Positions 10,301-18,521 are shown, counted from the stretch's first letter. The stretch: 64,000 nt of DNA from Pseudomonas wuhanensis (GCF_030687395.1 NZ_CP117430.1:744001-808000), one strand, 5' to 3'. Made by a program: numbers and translations. The notes: a model not told the origin generated them from the letters alone.

Positions 10301-11693
10301 AGCCCTCGGCGAGCATCTGCAGCAGTGCCTGATAGTGCTTTTCGTCGAGCGTGGCGTAGGGCGAGGCGTTGCGCAGCATCTCCAGCAGCGCCTGCTCCTG
10401 CCATTCCTGGCAGCTGACCTCGGCGATGATCTGCTGGGCCAGCACGTCCAGCGGCGCCTCGGGGATTTGCAGCGTGTCGAGCTCACCACGGCGTACGCAA
10501 TCGAGCAGGGCGGCGCATTCGATCAGGTCGTCGCGGGTGGTGGCAAACAAACGGCCCTTGGGCGTGCCGCCGACCTGGTGCCCGGAGCGGCCGACCCGTT
10601 GCAGAAACCCGGCAATCGAGCGTGGCGAAGCGATCTGGCACACCAGGTCGACGTCGCCGATATCGATCCCCAATTCCAGCGAAGCGGTGGCGATCAGCAC
10701 TTGCAGTTCGCCGCGCTTGAGCCGTTGCTCGGCATCGAGACGAAACTCTTTGGCCAGGCTGCCATGGTGGGCGGCAACCGCGTCCTTGCCGAGGCGTTCG
10801 CTCAAGTGGCGACTCAGGCGTTCGGCCAGGCGCCGGGTGTTGACGAAAATCAGCGTGGTCCGGTGTTCACGGGCGAGGGCGGCGAGTCGGTCATAGACCA
10901 GTTCCCAGACGTCATTGGCCATCACCGCCGACAACGGCACGGGTGGCACCTCTATATCGAGATCCCGTGGGCGGGCGTGGCCGATGTCGATGATGTCGCA
11001 GTCGCGATCACGGCCGACCAGAAAGCGCGACACCGCTTCGATGGGTTTTTGCGTGGCGGACAGGCCGATACGCACCAGCGGTTGCGCGCAAAGCGCCTGC
11101 AATCGCTCCAGGCTCAGGGCCAGGTGACTGCCACGTTTGCTGGCGGCAATGGCATGGATTTCGTCGACGATCACCGTGTGGATGGTGCCGAGCATTTGCC
11201 GGCCGGAGTCGGAGCCGAGCAGCACGTAAAGGGATTCCGGGGTGGTCACCAGAATGTGCGGCGCGGTTTTGCGCATGGCCGAGCGCTCTTTTTGCGGCGT
11301 ATCGCCGGTGCGCACGGCGGTGCTGATCGGCACGTCGGGCAGGCCCATCACGCGCAACTGTTCGGTGATGCCGGCCAGCGGGTTTTGCAGGTTGATCTGG
11401 ATATCGTTGGACAGCGCCTTGAGTGGCGAAACGTAGACCACCAGGGTTTCATCCGGCAGGCCATCCGGGCTCTCCAGGCCACGATGGACCAGATCGTCGA
11501 GCACGGCCAGAAACGCGGTGAGGGTCTTGCCGGAGCCGGTGGGCGCGGCGATCAGGGTCGAACGGCGCTGGCGTATCAACGGCCACGCCCGGGCCTGGGC
11601 GGCGGTGGCCGTCGCGAAGGTATTGCTGAACCAGGCGCTGACGGCGGGGTGGAAACCGTTCAGAGCGCTGTCTGCGGGGATGGGCAGGTTCAT
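7368..11693 (-). CDS. lhr: Lhr-family ATP-dependent helicase
   Basis: A very large superfamily-2 helicase of 1441 residues, starting at MNLPIPADSALNGFHP. Motif I is AAPTGSGKT at about 60, motif II is VDEIHAIA, the motif III region is SATQ, and motif VI is QRVGRSGHQVGG. Next comes the Lhr winged-helix and beta-barrel core. A long C-terminal extension of about 600 residues (winged-helix-rich, like E. coli Lhr) follows. Family members are 3'-5' DNA translocases implicated in DNA repair; E. coli Lhr is about 1538 residues. There is no ligase or phosphoesterase partner next to it. The upstream 12-codon extension to 11729 is not supported. Confidence 0.93.
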   Translation of the reverse strand: MNLPIPADSALNGFHPAVSAWFSNTFATATAAQARAWPLIRQRRSTLIAAPTGSGKTLTAFLAVLDDLVHRGLESPDGLPDETLVVYVSPLKALSNDIQINLQNPLAGITEQLRVMGLPDVPISTAVRTGDTPQKERSAMRKTAPHILVTTPESLYVLLGSDSGRQMLGTIHTVIVDEIHAIAASKRGSHLALSLERLQALCAQPLVRIGLSATQKPIEAVSRFLVGRDRDCDIIDIGHARPRDLDIEVPPVPLSAVMANDVWELVYDRLAALAREHRTTLIFVNTRRLAERLSRHLSERLGKDAVAAHHGSLAKEFRLDAEQRLKRGELQVLIATASLELGIDIGDVDLVCQIASPRSIAGFLQRVGRSGHQVGGTPKGRLFATTRDDLIECAALLDCVRRGELDTLQIPEAPLDVLAQQIIAEVSCQEWQEQALLEMLRNASPYATLDEKHYQALLQMLAEGYNGRQGIRSAYLHRDAVSRTLRGRRGAKLTAVTSGGTIPDNADYSVLLEPQGLNIGSVNEDFAVESIAGDIFQLGNTSYRILRVETGKVRVEDAQGQPPSIPFWLGEAPGRSDELSFAVARLQAQLDERLGATPGDLQPAVDWLTDTLGLNLASAEQLVDYLARARQTLGALPSQDTLLMERFFDESGGTQLIIHSPFGSRINRAWGLALRKRFCRTFNFELQAAASEDAIVLSLSTGHSFELEDVWRYLHSNSAEHTLIQAVLEAPLFGVRWRWNAGVALALPRYSGGRKVPPQIQRMKSEDLIASVFPDQIACVENLAGEREIPDHPLVEQTLDDCLHEAMDSEGWLALLRRMEQGDIRLISRDLPAPSPLAAEILSARPYTFLDDAPLEERRTQAVLNRRWSDPQSTDDLGALDAEAITAVRDEAWPTPTGIDEMHEALMSLACITEAEAQANPNWLEWLNTLADSGRASRLQINTEQSLWLALERLTCLRAIYPQAKLIPALEALPGFDETWEPDEAVLEVIRARLSAFGPLPLKAIAEPLGLPATQVTQALAQLEREGYVLRGQFTPGAPDEEWCERHLLARIHRYTVKRLRGEIEPVALQDFMRFLFDWQHLSAASQGQGSAVLPAIISQFEGYPAAASAWDSDILPARLKDYSASWLDDLCRSGKLIWTRLTARNKSTSTALRSTPILLLPRSQVGLWSGLTEQTPASELSPKTQKVHEALSQHGALFFDELIHEAHLLRSELEIALQELVGAGLVNADSFAGLRALITPASKRQNRSSRRGRGAFVGGMDDAGRWALLRRGAVAPVVDKQRPAPTPNETLEHIAMTLLRRYGVVFWRLLEREADWLPSWRELLRTFHRLEARGEIRGGRFVSGLAGEQFALPEAIPLLREVRRRPHDGSLIAVCGVDPLNLAGTLLPGAKVPALASNRLVYRDGIPAAAEIAGKQQFWLELDQQSTTEVRNTLIRHSPL

Positions 11694-11918
11694 GAGCCAA
11701 TTTATGCGGGTGGGGGCGGGAAGTTGCAAGTACCGCTCAGGCTCTGTGTTGATCCTGAGGCCAGTAGCTGCACCACAAATCCCCGGGAACTACACTTTAC
11801 GGATGACGGTTGCGCACTAAACCCGCAAAATGCAACGATTCCGGCAATTATTGAGGACATCGCCTGCGGGCGCTGTCGATAAAGCCATCGTTCCAATCAG
11901 ACTGGGCCTGCTGACTCT
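11694..11918. other. divergent intergenic region
   Basis: 225 bases separate divergently transcribed lhr and the RmlD-like gene. It must contain both promoters. I see no convincing consensus -35/-10 pair, operator or small gene in it. Confidence 0.4.
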
Positions 11919-12803
11919 ATGCGAATGCGCCTTATGTTACTGGGCGGCGGAAATGCCCTTGGGCAGGCGCTGATTCGCCTCGGTGCGGAGGAAGATATCG
12001 GTTTCCTCGCCCCCCGCCCACCGCAAGACGGCTGGGACGCCGCGAGCCTGACGCAACTGCTCGACGATACCCGTCCGGATGCGTTGATCAATCTCGCCTA
12101 TTACTTTGACTGGTTCCAGGCGGAAACCGTCAGCGAGCAGCGTCTGGCCGGGCAGGAGCGAGCAATCGAGCGGCTGGCCGAGCTGTGCCAGCATCACAAC
12201 ATTGTGCTGCTGCAACCGTCGAGTTATCGCGTGTTCGATGGCTCCCGGGCGACCGCCTACAGCGAAAAAGACGAACCGGTACCGCTGGGCCTGCGCGGTC
12301 AGGCCTTGTGGCGAATCGAGCAAAGCGTACGCGCAACCTGTCCGCAGCATGTGTTGCTGCGTTTCGGCTGGCTGCTCGACGACAGCCCCGACGGCACCCT
12401 CGGGCGATTCCTGGCCCGGGCCGAGAAAGCTGAAGAACTGCTGATGGCTGATGATCGTCGGGGGAATCCGACGCCGGTGGACGATGCCGCCCGGGTGATC
12501 ATTTCGGTGCTCAAGCAACTCGATTGCTCTGCGCCGCTGTGGGGCACTTACCACTACGCCGGGCATGAGGCGACCACGCCGCTGGCATTGGGGCAGGCGA
12601 TTCTTACCGAAGCACGCGCCCTGCACCCGCTGGCCATCGAAGCGCCGACGGCCCAGGCTCATGCTGCGCGGCCCGACGCCGCCGAAGAACCGCAACACGC
12701 GGTGCTGGCCTGCAAGAAAATTCTGCACACTTTCGGGATCAAGCCTCGCGCCTGGCGTGCGGCACTCCCGGGCTTACTGGATAGGTTTTATCGCCATGGC
12801 TGA
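11919..12803 (+). CDS. RmlD-like NAD(P)-binding protein lacking the catalytic Tyr-Lys
   Basis: 294 residues resembling dTDP-4-dehydrorhamnose reductase (RmlD, extended SDR). A glycine-rich Rossmann motif LLGGGNALGQA is at 7-17, INLAYYFDW at 57-65 replaces the usual INAAAYT, and LLQPSSYRVFDG at 97-108 replaces STDYVFDG. Where RmlD has YGxxKxxGE, this protein has RGQALWRIE: Arg126 in place of Tyr and Leu130 in place of Lys. It may therefore bind a nucleotide-sugar or cofactor without reducing it. Its stop overlaps the epimerase start by 8 bases, so the two act as a unit. An alternative start is the ATG at 11925. Confidence 0.75.
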   Translation: MRMRLMLLGGGNALGQALIRLGAEEDIGFLAPRPPQDGWDAASLTQLLDDTRPDALINLAYYFDWFQAETVSEQRLAGQERAIERLAELCQHHNIVLLQPSSYRVFDGSRATAYSEKDEPVPLGLRGQALWRIEQSVRATCPQHVLLRFGWLLDDSPDGTLGRFLARAEKAEELLMADDRRGNPTPVDDAARVIISVLKQLDCSAPLWGTYHYAGHEATTPLALGQAILTEARALHPLAIEAPTAQAHAARPDAAEEPQHAVLACKKILHTFGIKPRAWRAALPGLLDRFYRHG

Positions 12804-13725
12804 CAGCCCTGTTTTAATCACCGGCGGTGCCGGTTTCATCGGTTCGCACCTGACCGACGCCTTGCTTGCCAAAGGCCATTCGGTGCGCATTCTCGATGAC
12901 CTCTCTACCGGCAAACGCAGCAACTTGCCGCTGGACAATCCTCTCGTCGAACTGATCGTGGGCGACGTCGCCGATGCCGCGCTGGTGGCGCAGGCGATGG
13001 TCGGTTGCAGCGCTGTGGCGCATCTGGCCGCGGTGGCCTCGGTGCAGGCCTCGGTGGACGATCCGGTGAAGACTCACCAGAGCAACTTCATCGGCTCGCT
13101 GAATGTCTGCGAAGCCATGCGTCAAGCCGGCGTCAAACGGGTGCTGTTTGCATCCAGCGCCGCGGTTTATGGCAACAACGGTGAAGGTGAATCGATCGAC
13201 GAAGACACGCCCAAGGCACCGTTGACGCCGTACGCGGCGGACAAGTTGGCGAGCGAGCATTACTTCGATTTCTATCGTCGCCAGCACGGTCTGGAACCGG
13301 TGGTTTTCCGTTTCTTCAACATCTTCGGCCCGCGACAGGATCCGTCCTCGCCGTATTCCGGGGTGATCAGCATTTTCAGCGAGCGCGCGCAGAAAGGCTT
13401 GCCGATTACTGTGTTCGGCGATGGCGAGCAGACTCGGGATTTTGTCTATGTCGAGGACCTGGTGGACGTGCTGGTGCAAGCCATAGTGAAGCCACAGGTC
13501 GAAGTCGGTGCGGTCAATGTCGGCTGGAATCAGGCCACCAGCCTCAAGCAAATGCTTGAAGCCCTTGAAGCGGTGGTGGGTAAGCTGCCGCCCGTGAGCT
13601 ATGGCCCGGCACGTTCCGGTGACATCCGCCATTCACGCGCGAATAACCGACGTTTGCTGGAGCGGTTTACCTACCCGCAGCAGACACCGATGAGCGTCGG
13701 CCTGGCGCGGTTGCTGGGGCACTGA
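12796..13725 (+). CDS. NAD-dependent nucleotide-sugar epimerase/dehydratase (GalE-like)
   Basis: 309 residues starting at MADSPVLITGGAGFIGSH. It has TGGAGFIG at 9-16, the DDLSTGK loop at 34-40, SSAAVYG near 120 and an intact catalytic YAADK (Tyr146, Lys150). These features place it in the extended SDR family with UDP-glucose/UDP-GlcNAc 4-epimerases and relatives. It is translationally coupled to the RmlD-like gene and followed by a strong terminator, so the unit is just two genes. No glycosyltransferases lie nearby, so the sugar product is not inferable. Confidence 0.85.
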   Translation: MADSPVLITGGAGFIGSHLTDALLAKGHSVRILDDLSTGKRSNLPLDNPLVELIVGDVADAALVAQAMVGCSAVAHLAAVASVQASVDDPVKTHQSNFIGSLNVCEAMRQAGVKRVLFASSAAVYGNNGEGESIDEDTPKAPLTPYAADKLASEHYFDFYRRQHGLEPVVFRFFNIFGPRQDPSSPYSGVISIFSERAQKGLPITVFGDGEQTRDFVYVEDLVDVLVQAIVKPQVEVGAVNVGWNQATSLKQMLEALEAVVGKLPPVSYGPARSGDIRHSRANNRRLLERFTYPQQTPMSVGLARLLGH

Positions 13726-13741
13726 GGTTTTGCACAGCCAC

Positions 13742-13773
13742 AAAAAAGGCGCCTTTGAAGGCGCCTTTTTTTT
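13742..13773 (+). terminator. Rho-independent terminator after the epimerase gene
   Basis: GGCGCC arms flank a TTTGAA loop with A-run and T-run on either side, giving a 12-bp stem and an eight-T tail on the + strand. It is symmetrical enough to work on both strands, also stopping reading from the right. Confidence 0.92.
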
Positions 13774-13791
13774 GTGACCGATGCAATAACC

Positions 13792-13886
13792 GTGGCGAGG
13801 GAGCTTGCTCCCGTTCGACTGCGCAGCAGTCGCCATCATTATTGGGTCTGCTTCGCAGCCCAGCGGGAGCAAGCTCCCTCGCCACA
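13792..13886. repeat. REPIN, GCGAGGGAGCTTGCTCCC family
   Basis: GTGGCGAGGGAGCTTGCTCCCG at 13792 is mirrored by CGGGAGCAAGCTCCCTCGCCAC ending at 13885, with inner stems CTGCGCAGCAG and CTTCGCAG. It lies between the epimerase terminator and ompW. Confidence 0.9.
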
Positions 13887-13905
13887 AAAGCCGGGCAAGT
13901 GTTTC

Positions 13906-14604
13906 TTAAAACTTGTAACCCAAACCAACCATGTAAATGAACGGGTCCACATCAACGTCGACCTTGGCCCGGGTGCCCGGCGCGACGGCGTTGTTTTCGA
14001 CGGTCGCGGTGGTGTCGATGTCAATGTAGCGCACCTGGGCGTTGATCATCACGTTGTCGGTCAGCATGTAATCGGCACCGACCTGCCAGGCCAGGCCCCA
14101 GGAGTTTTCCGCCTTGAAGTTGCTGAAGCCGTTGGCGGCGGCGTCGCTGCCGACGTGCTCGTCGTAGATCCAGGTGTAGTTGATACCGCCGCCGATGTAA
14201 GGCTGGAACGCGGACTTGGCGTCCAGTGGGTAGTAGACCAGGCTCAGGGTTGGCGGCAGGTGTTTCAGGGTGCCGAGTTTGCCGTTGGCGGCGCCGAGGG
14301 CGGTGCCTTTGAGCTTCACGTCATGCTCGAACGGCGAGGCCGCGAGCAATTCGATCCCCAGGTTATTGGTGATCATGTAGGCGAAGTTCAGGCCCAGTTG
14401 CGTGTCGCTGCTCATGGTGGCTTTGCCACCCAGATCGGCACCCTTCAGCGGGCCTTGATCGACCTTCACGCTGGAGCTGTCGGCTTCCGGGTTGACGGTG
14501 ATCGCACCGGCCCGAACGATGATGTCACCGGCGGTATGAGCATGGGCGAGCGGGGCTGTGAGCGCGAGGGCGAACAGCGAAGCGCAGAGCGCGAACTTGT
14601 GCAT
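13906..14604 (-). CDS. ompW: OmpW-family outer-membrane protein
   Basis: 232 residues with a clear signal peptide (MHKFALCASLFALALTAPLAHA, cleavage after AHA). An eight-strand beta-barrel pattern follows, ending in the terminal YMVGLGYKF with a C-terminal Phe, as outer-membrane proteins require. It matches the OmpW/OprG family (about 210-235 residues), small hydrophobic-channel porins. Its neighbours on the left flank of the zinc-type operon mirror oprG in P. aeruginosa. A REPIN lies upstream, so the promoter must sit within about 120 bases of the start. Confidence 0.93.
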   Translation of the reverse strand: MHKFALCASLFALALTAPLAHAHTAGDIIVRAGAITVNPEADSSSVKVDQGPLKGADLGGKATMSSDTQLGLNFAYMITNNLGIELLAASPFEHDVKLKGTALGAANGKLGTLKHLPPTLSLVYYPLDAKSAFQPYIGGGINYTWIYDEHVGSDAAANGFSNFKAENSWGLAWQVGADYMLTDNVMINAQVRYIDIDTTATVENNAVAPGTRAKVDVDVDPFIYMVGLGYKF

Positions 14605-14726
14605 GGGGGCTCCAAAGGACGTTAAAAATGGTCGATGTCCAATGGTAGGGATGCAACTGATATGGTCTTTTGATTCAGCTCAATGAAACAGTGATGGCCT
14701 GGTTTTTGTGGCGTTTTTGAGGGCCT

Positions 14727-14820
14727 CATCGCGGGCAAGCCCGCTCCCACAGGGATCTTCTGTGAATGCAATATTTGTGAACAACAGAGAACACTGTGGG
14801 AGCGGGCTTGCCCGCGATGG
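14727..14820. repeat. REPIN, GCGGGCTTGCCCGCGATG family
   Basis: CATCGCGGGCAAGCCCGCTCCC at 14727 and its mirror GGGAGCGGGCTTGCCCGCGATG ending near 14819 flank about 45 unrelated bases. It lies between ompW and the DUF3299 gene. Confidence 0.9.
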
Positions 14821-14851
14821 CTATCTTGTCGGCGACACATAACCACCGGAT

Positions 14852-15370
14852 TCACTCCGGCAATTCATACACATAAATCTTGTCCGCCTCCATCTGATAC
14901 CCGGCATCCGCCAACTCGCTGGTGGACGCCTTGACCTGCAACGCACCCTCGATCCAGTACGGCTGATACAGCTCATCCAGCTTCACGCCGACTTCGCTTT
15001 TGACATGCACGATCTGGTTCGACGGTGGAGGCGGTACGTGGATGCAGGCGCCGAAATACGGCACCAGCAGAAACTCCGTGGTACGGCCTTCTTCACTGAC
15101 TTCCAGCGGCACGATGTACCCCGGCAGACGAATGTTCTGGCCATCGAGGCTCTTCACCACCGGCGCGTTTGGCATGTCCTGTTTGGCGGCTGGGGCCGAC
15201 TCCGCGGCCAACGCATCGCTCATCTTCGACAGGTCATGCAGCGGCGTCATGTTCGGCACTTCTGGCGCCGCATCCGGCGGGATCATTTCCGACCAGGTCA
15301 GGTCTTTCGGCTCGGCTGCCCACAGCGGAAGGGCAACCAGCATCAACAGCGCAAGCACAGCACGGGGCAT
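14852..15370 (-). CDS. DUF3299 exported protein
   Basis: 172 residues with a signal peptide (MPRAVLALLMLVALPLWAA). The core has the DUF3299 features: IRLPGYIVPLE, FLLVPYFGACIHVPPPPSNQIVHV and WIEGALQV. The conserved Cys-Ile-His-Val-Pro-Pro block may be a metal or partner site. It is the last gene of the leftward set DUF2796, ABC ATPase, permease, DUF3299 and starts 11 bases after the permease stop. The periplasmic location and context suggest a role in metal or envelope handling; the molecular function is unknown. Confidence 0.88.
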   Translation of the reverse strand: MPRAVLALLMLVALPLWAAEPKDLTWSEMIPPDAAPEVPNMTPLHDLSKMSDALAAESAPAAKQDMPNAPVVKSLDGQNIRLPGYIVPLEVSEEGRTTEFLLVPYFGACIHVPPPPSNQIVHVKSEVGVKLDELYQPYWIEGALQVKASTSELADAGYQMEADKIYVYELPE

Positions 15371-15381
15371 CTTCAACGTCC

Positions 15382-16647
15382 TCACAGGCGGATCGACAGG
15401 CCATCGGCCAAGGATTGGCGATAAGCACGCCAGGCCGGCACGCTGCCCATCAGCAGCGCGGCGATCAGGATGCCACCGAGCAGCGTCCATTCATATTCGC
15501 TCGGCCAGGCCAGCGGCAAGTACAAGCCATAATTCGCCTGCACGTACCCCTGCGCCACAGCGATGCACACATACAGCAGCGCCACACCGGCAGTCACTCC
15601 GGACAACGCCAGGGCAAAGGCTTCCAGCACCAACAAGGTCGCGATGTGCCACGGCCGCGCGCCGACCGAGCGCAGAATCGCCATCTCGCGGCGCCGCTCA
15701 TTGAGGCTGGTGAGGATCGCCGTGAGCATGCCGATCAACCCGGTGAGCACCACGAATAGCGAGACGACAAACAAGGCTTTTTCCGCCGTGCTCATCAAGC
15801 TCCACAGCTCCTGCAATGCCACACCCGGGAGGATCGCCAGCATCGGTTCGCCACGGAATTCGTTGATCTCCCGTTGCAGCGCAAACGTCGAAATCTTGCT
15901 GTTGAGGCCGAGCATGAACGCGGTGATCGCTTGCGGCGTCAGGTCCATGTTGCGCGCCTGGTCGGCACTGATTCGGCCGTTACCGCGCGCTGGCACGCCG
16001 TTGTGCCAGTCGATGTGGATCGCTTCCATCCCGCCGAGGCTGATGTGCAGCGTGCGGTCAACCGGGGTGCCGGTGCGCTTGAGAATGCCGACCACGGTGA
16101 ACGGTTTGTCGTCGTGCTTGACCAGGCTGATCGCCGCCACGCCATGGGCCAACACCAGTTTGTCGTCGAGTTTGTAATGCAACGCCTCGGCCACTTCGGC
16201 ACCGAGCACCACTTCGAACGGATCGCTGGCGAAGGCGCGGCCACCGGCCAGTTCCAGGTGTTGTTGATGGCCATACTGGTAATGCTCGAAGTATGCCTCG
16301 GTGGTACCCATCACCCGATAACCGCGATGGGAATCACCGAGGGACATCGGGATCGCCCACTTCACTTTCGGGTTGTTGGCGAAATGTTCGAAGCTGTCCC
16401 AGCGGATGTTATTGGTGGCGTTGCCGATGCGGAACACCGAATACAACAGCAGGTTCACCGAGCCGGAGCGCGCGCCGACGATCAGGTCGGTGCCGCTGAT
16501 GGTACTGGCGAAACTGGCCTTGGCCTCGGTGCGCACCCGCTCCACCGCCAGCAACAGGCAGACCGACAGGGCGATGGCGAACGCGGTAAGGATCGCGGTG
16601 AAGCGACGGTTAGCCAGGCTGGCCATGGCTAGACGAAACAAATACAT
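15382..16647 (-). CDS. ABC transporter permease, FtsX/MacB type
   Basis: 421 residues starting at MYLFRLAMASLANRR. It has one N-terminal membrane span, a large periplasmic domain of about 230 residues with MacB_PCD character (SGTDLIVGARSG at the start), then three C-terminal spans. The ERRREMAILRSVGA coupling motif sits just after the second span, as in FtsX-type permeases. Such permeases move lipoproteins or drive periplasmic machines rather than import ions. It lies 1 base from its ATPase. The longer open frame to 16740 only overlaps the ATPase gene. Confidence 0.9.
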   Translation of the reverse strand: MYLFRLAMASLANRRFTAILTAFAIALSVCLLLAVERVRTEAKASFASTISGTDLIVGARSGSVNLLLYSVFRIGNATNNIRWDSFEHFANNPKVKWAIPMSLGDSHRGYRVMGTTEAYFEHYQYGHQQHLELAGGRAFASDPFEVVLGAEVAEALHYKLDDKLVLAHGVAAISLVKHDDKPFTVVGILKRTGTPVDRTLHISLGGMEAIHIDWHNGVPARGNGRISADQARNMDLTPQAITAFMLGLNSKISTFALQREINEFRGEPMLAILPGVALQELWSLMSTAEKALFVVSLFVVLTGLIGMLTAILTSLNERRREMAILRSVGARPWHIATLLVLEAFALALSGVTAGVALLYVCIAVAQGYVQANYGLYLPLAWPSEYEWTLLGGILIAALLMGSVPAWRAYRQSLADGLSIRL

Positions 16648-16648
16648 C

Positions 16649-17359
16649 TCAAACCTCGGACGGGGTGGCGGCGCGATTGAGATCGGCCAGCGACAGGTGG
16701 CGATCGAACAGCGGCGCGAGGCTCTGGTCATGGCTGACAAACAACAGGCTCGATCCGGCTTCGCGGCATTCGGCGAACAGCAGGCGAATGAAGTTTTCGC
16801 GGGCGTCGTAGTCCAGCGCCGAGGTCGGTTCGTCGGCGATCACCAGTTCCGGCTGACCAATCAACGCACGCGCGGCGGCGACCCGTTGCTGCTGGCCGAT
16901 GGACAGCGAATCGGCGCGACGGCTGAGGATGTTTTCATCCATCAGGCCCAAGTGGGCGAGGAGGGTGGCCGCGGCTTGATCGACGCTGCCGTGGCGCTGG
17001 ATCGCCCGTTCGGCACGCAGCTTGGAGAAGTGGCAGGGCAGCTCAACGTTCTCGCGCACCGAGAGAAAAGGCAGCAAGTTGAACTGCTGAAAGATGTAGC
17101 CGGTGTGATCGACGCGAAAGTGGTCGCGAGCCCCGGCGGAGAGTTCGGTCAGCTCCTGGCCGAGCAGGCGAATGCTGCCGTGATCAGGCTTTTGCACGCC
17201 ACCGAGCAGGCCGAGCAGGGTGGTCTTGCCGCTGCCGCTGGGGCCTTTGAGGAACAGGGTTTCACCTGGCATGAGGCGAAACGCGGGGATGTCCAGCAGC
17301 GGCGGATGACCGGGCCAACTGAAGCCCAGGTCGGACAGTTCGATGAGTGCTTGGGTCAT
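16649..17359 (-). CDS. ABC transporter ATP-binding protein, LolD/MacB type
   Basis: 236 residues with Walker A GPSGSGKTT at about 38-46, the Q-loop in YIFQQFNLLPFLSVRENV, ABC signature LSIGQQQR, Walker B LVIADEPTSALD and H-loop FVSHD. This is the type that pairs with FtsX-like permeases. It forms a pump with the adjacent permease. The His-rich DUF2796 protein upstream and DUF3299 downstream match the zinc-responsive gene set recalled from P. aeruginosa PA4063-PA4066. Confidence 0.93.
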   Translation of the reverse strand: MTQALIELSDLGFSWPGHPPLLDIPAFRLMPGETLFLKGPSGSGKTTLLGLLGGVQKPDHGSIRLLGQELTELSAGARDHFRVDHTGYIFQQFNLLPFLSVRENVELPCHFSKLRAERAIQRHGSVDQAAATLLAHLGLMDENILSRRADSLSIGQQQRVAAARALIGQPELVIADEPTSALDYDARENFIRLLFAECREAGSSLLFVSHDQSLAPLFDRHLSLADLNRAATPSEV

Positions 17360-17406
17360 GTGAAACCGGTCAGGTTGGTGGTGAACCCTGTGGGAGCGGT
17401 GTCGGA

Positions 17407-18009
17407 TCAGAATTTCAGGGCGGCGGTTTTGGCCGTCACTTCAACCCCTTGCTGTCCGCTCGGGCTGATCAGTTGTACCTGAATTTTCTGGGTGGCCGGG
17501 AATGTGTTGAAGATATTCGCCAGATCGAGGGTCTTCAGCGCGCCTGGGGCCGAGCAGCTGAATTGGTAATGGGCGTGGATTTCGCTGTGGTCATGGTGAT
17601 GTTCGTGACCGTCCTTGGCCGCCTCGTGATCATCTTCATCGTGGTCGTCGGCATCCGGTTTGTCACCGAACAACGGGCTTTCCAGTTCCTGAGTCGCGAC
17701 CACGCAACCGGCGGCTTTCGGCAGGTTGAACAGCGCCAGCGGTTTTTCCAGCTGCGCGCGGACGGCGGCGACTTTGGTCTTGTCGGCGTCGGTGGTGGCG
17801 GCGTGTTCGAAGCCCACCAGGTTCATCGCCGGGCTCTCCAGCTCCAGCTCCAGAGTCTGGCCATCCAGCGCCGCGTTCAGGCGACCGACGCCATGTTCGT
17901 GGGCGCTGAGGCTGCCGTGTTCATCATGATCGTGATCATGCTCGACAGCCGCTTGGGCGACAGCCAGCGGCAACAAGGCAAACGGCAAAGCGAGCAGCAA
18001 ACGGCGCAT
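17407..18009 (-). CDS. DUF2796 His-rich periplasmic protein (ZrgA-like)
   Basis: 200 residues with a signal peptide (MRRLLLALPFALLPLAVAQA). Two histidine/aspartate clusters are obvious: HDHDHDEHG directly after the signal and DDHDEDDHEAAKDGHEHHHD in the middle. These are typical zinc-binding runs of the DUF2796/ZrgA family, which is linked to zinc uptake in Vibrio. It heads the leftward ABC operon. A Zur-box-like element sits 38-50 bases upstream of the ATG. Repression by zinc via Zur is inference from that site plus the family. Confidence 0.9.
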   Translation of the reverse strand: MRRLLLALPFALLPLAVAQAAVEHDHDHDEHGSLSAHEHGVGRLNAALDGQTLELELESPAMNLVGFEHAATTDADKTKVAAVRAQLEKPLALFNLPKAAGCVVATQELESPLFGDKPDADDHDEDDHEAAKDGHEHHHDHSEIHAHYQFSCSAPGALKTLDLANIFNTFPATQKIQVQLISPSGQQGVEVTAKTAALKF

Positions 18010-18046
18010 GACGGGTCTCCGATAAGTAAAATGAAAAATTTGTTAT

Positions 18047-18059
18047 GTAATCTTATAAC
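18047..18059 (-). promoter_or_regulatory. candidate Zur box upstream of the ZrgA-like gene
   Basis: GTAATCTTATAAC matches the core GTTATANTATAAC at 10 of 12 fixed positions. A second half-site GTTAT lies at 18042. The surrounding 18020-18065 is AT-rich in an otherwise GC-rich window. It is placed where a repressor would block transcription of the leftward operon. Confidence 0.55.
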
Positions 18060-18144
18060 GAAAGTGCCGAGAGTTTGACCGTCTGCTTGGCGTTGCGCAA
18101 GACCCATGGGAGCATGCGAGTCAGGTATGTGCAGGAGCGGACTA

Positions 18145-18492
18145 ATGTTGCGAATACGTGGAAGCATCGGCGACTGGCCGGTGGATTTGACGCTGGAACT
18201 GGATGAGGGCGACTGGGCGCAGCTTGGTGCGCAGTTGCAGACAGCAAAACCCGAGGGGAGTGCTACGCCCGCCAAACCGGTGAATCAGGACGATGCGCTG
18301 TGGCAGATCGCCCAAGAGTTGCTGCACAAGGCCGGGCAATTGAGTGGGCCGGATTTGCTGGAGCAGCTGGAAGGGCTGACCGGCAGTGCCGCGGCGGGCA
18401 AACGCTTGTTGGTGCGCTTGCGCCACTGCGCCGACGTCAAAGTGGTGAGCGGCGGGGATACGCCGCTGTACAGCTGGATCAAGCCTGCGTAG
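18145..18492 (+). CDS. conserved hypothetical protein (115 aa)
   Basis: The start is taken at the ATG at 18145 because AGGAG at 18133-18137 sits 7 bases before it; an upstream ATG at 18106 lacks this. The protein MLRIRGSIGDWPVDLTLELDEGDW... is soluble, acidic at the start, and has an amphipathic helical middle (DALWQIAQELLHKAGQLSGPDLLEQLEGLTG). I recognise no domain or motif. It stands divergent from the zinc-type operon and convergent with cnoX, and reads as a genuine gene by codon use. Confidence 0.65.
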   Translation: MLRIRGSIGDWPVDLTLELDEGDWAQLGAQLQTAKPEGSATPAKPVNQDDALWQIAQELLHKAGQLSGPDLLEQLEGLTGSAAAGKRLLVRLRHCADVKVVSGGDTPLYSWIKPA

Positions 18493-18521
18493 GCGCTGCC
18501 GCGGGCTGCGATCTTTTGATT

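Noticed and set aside
9717..11882. A 721-residue open frame opposite lhr
   Set aside because: It is a GC-rich mirror of lhr codons, with no domain of its own, and lhr on the other strand is fully conserved.
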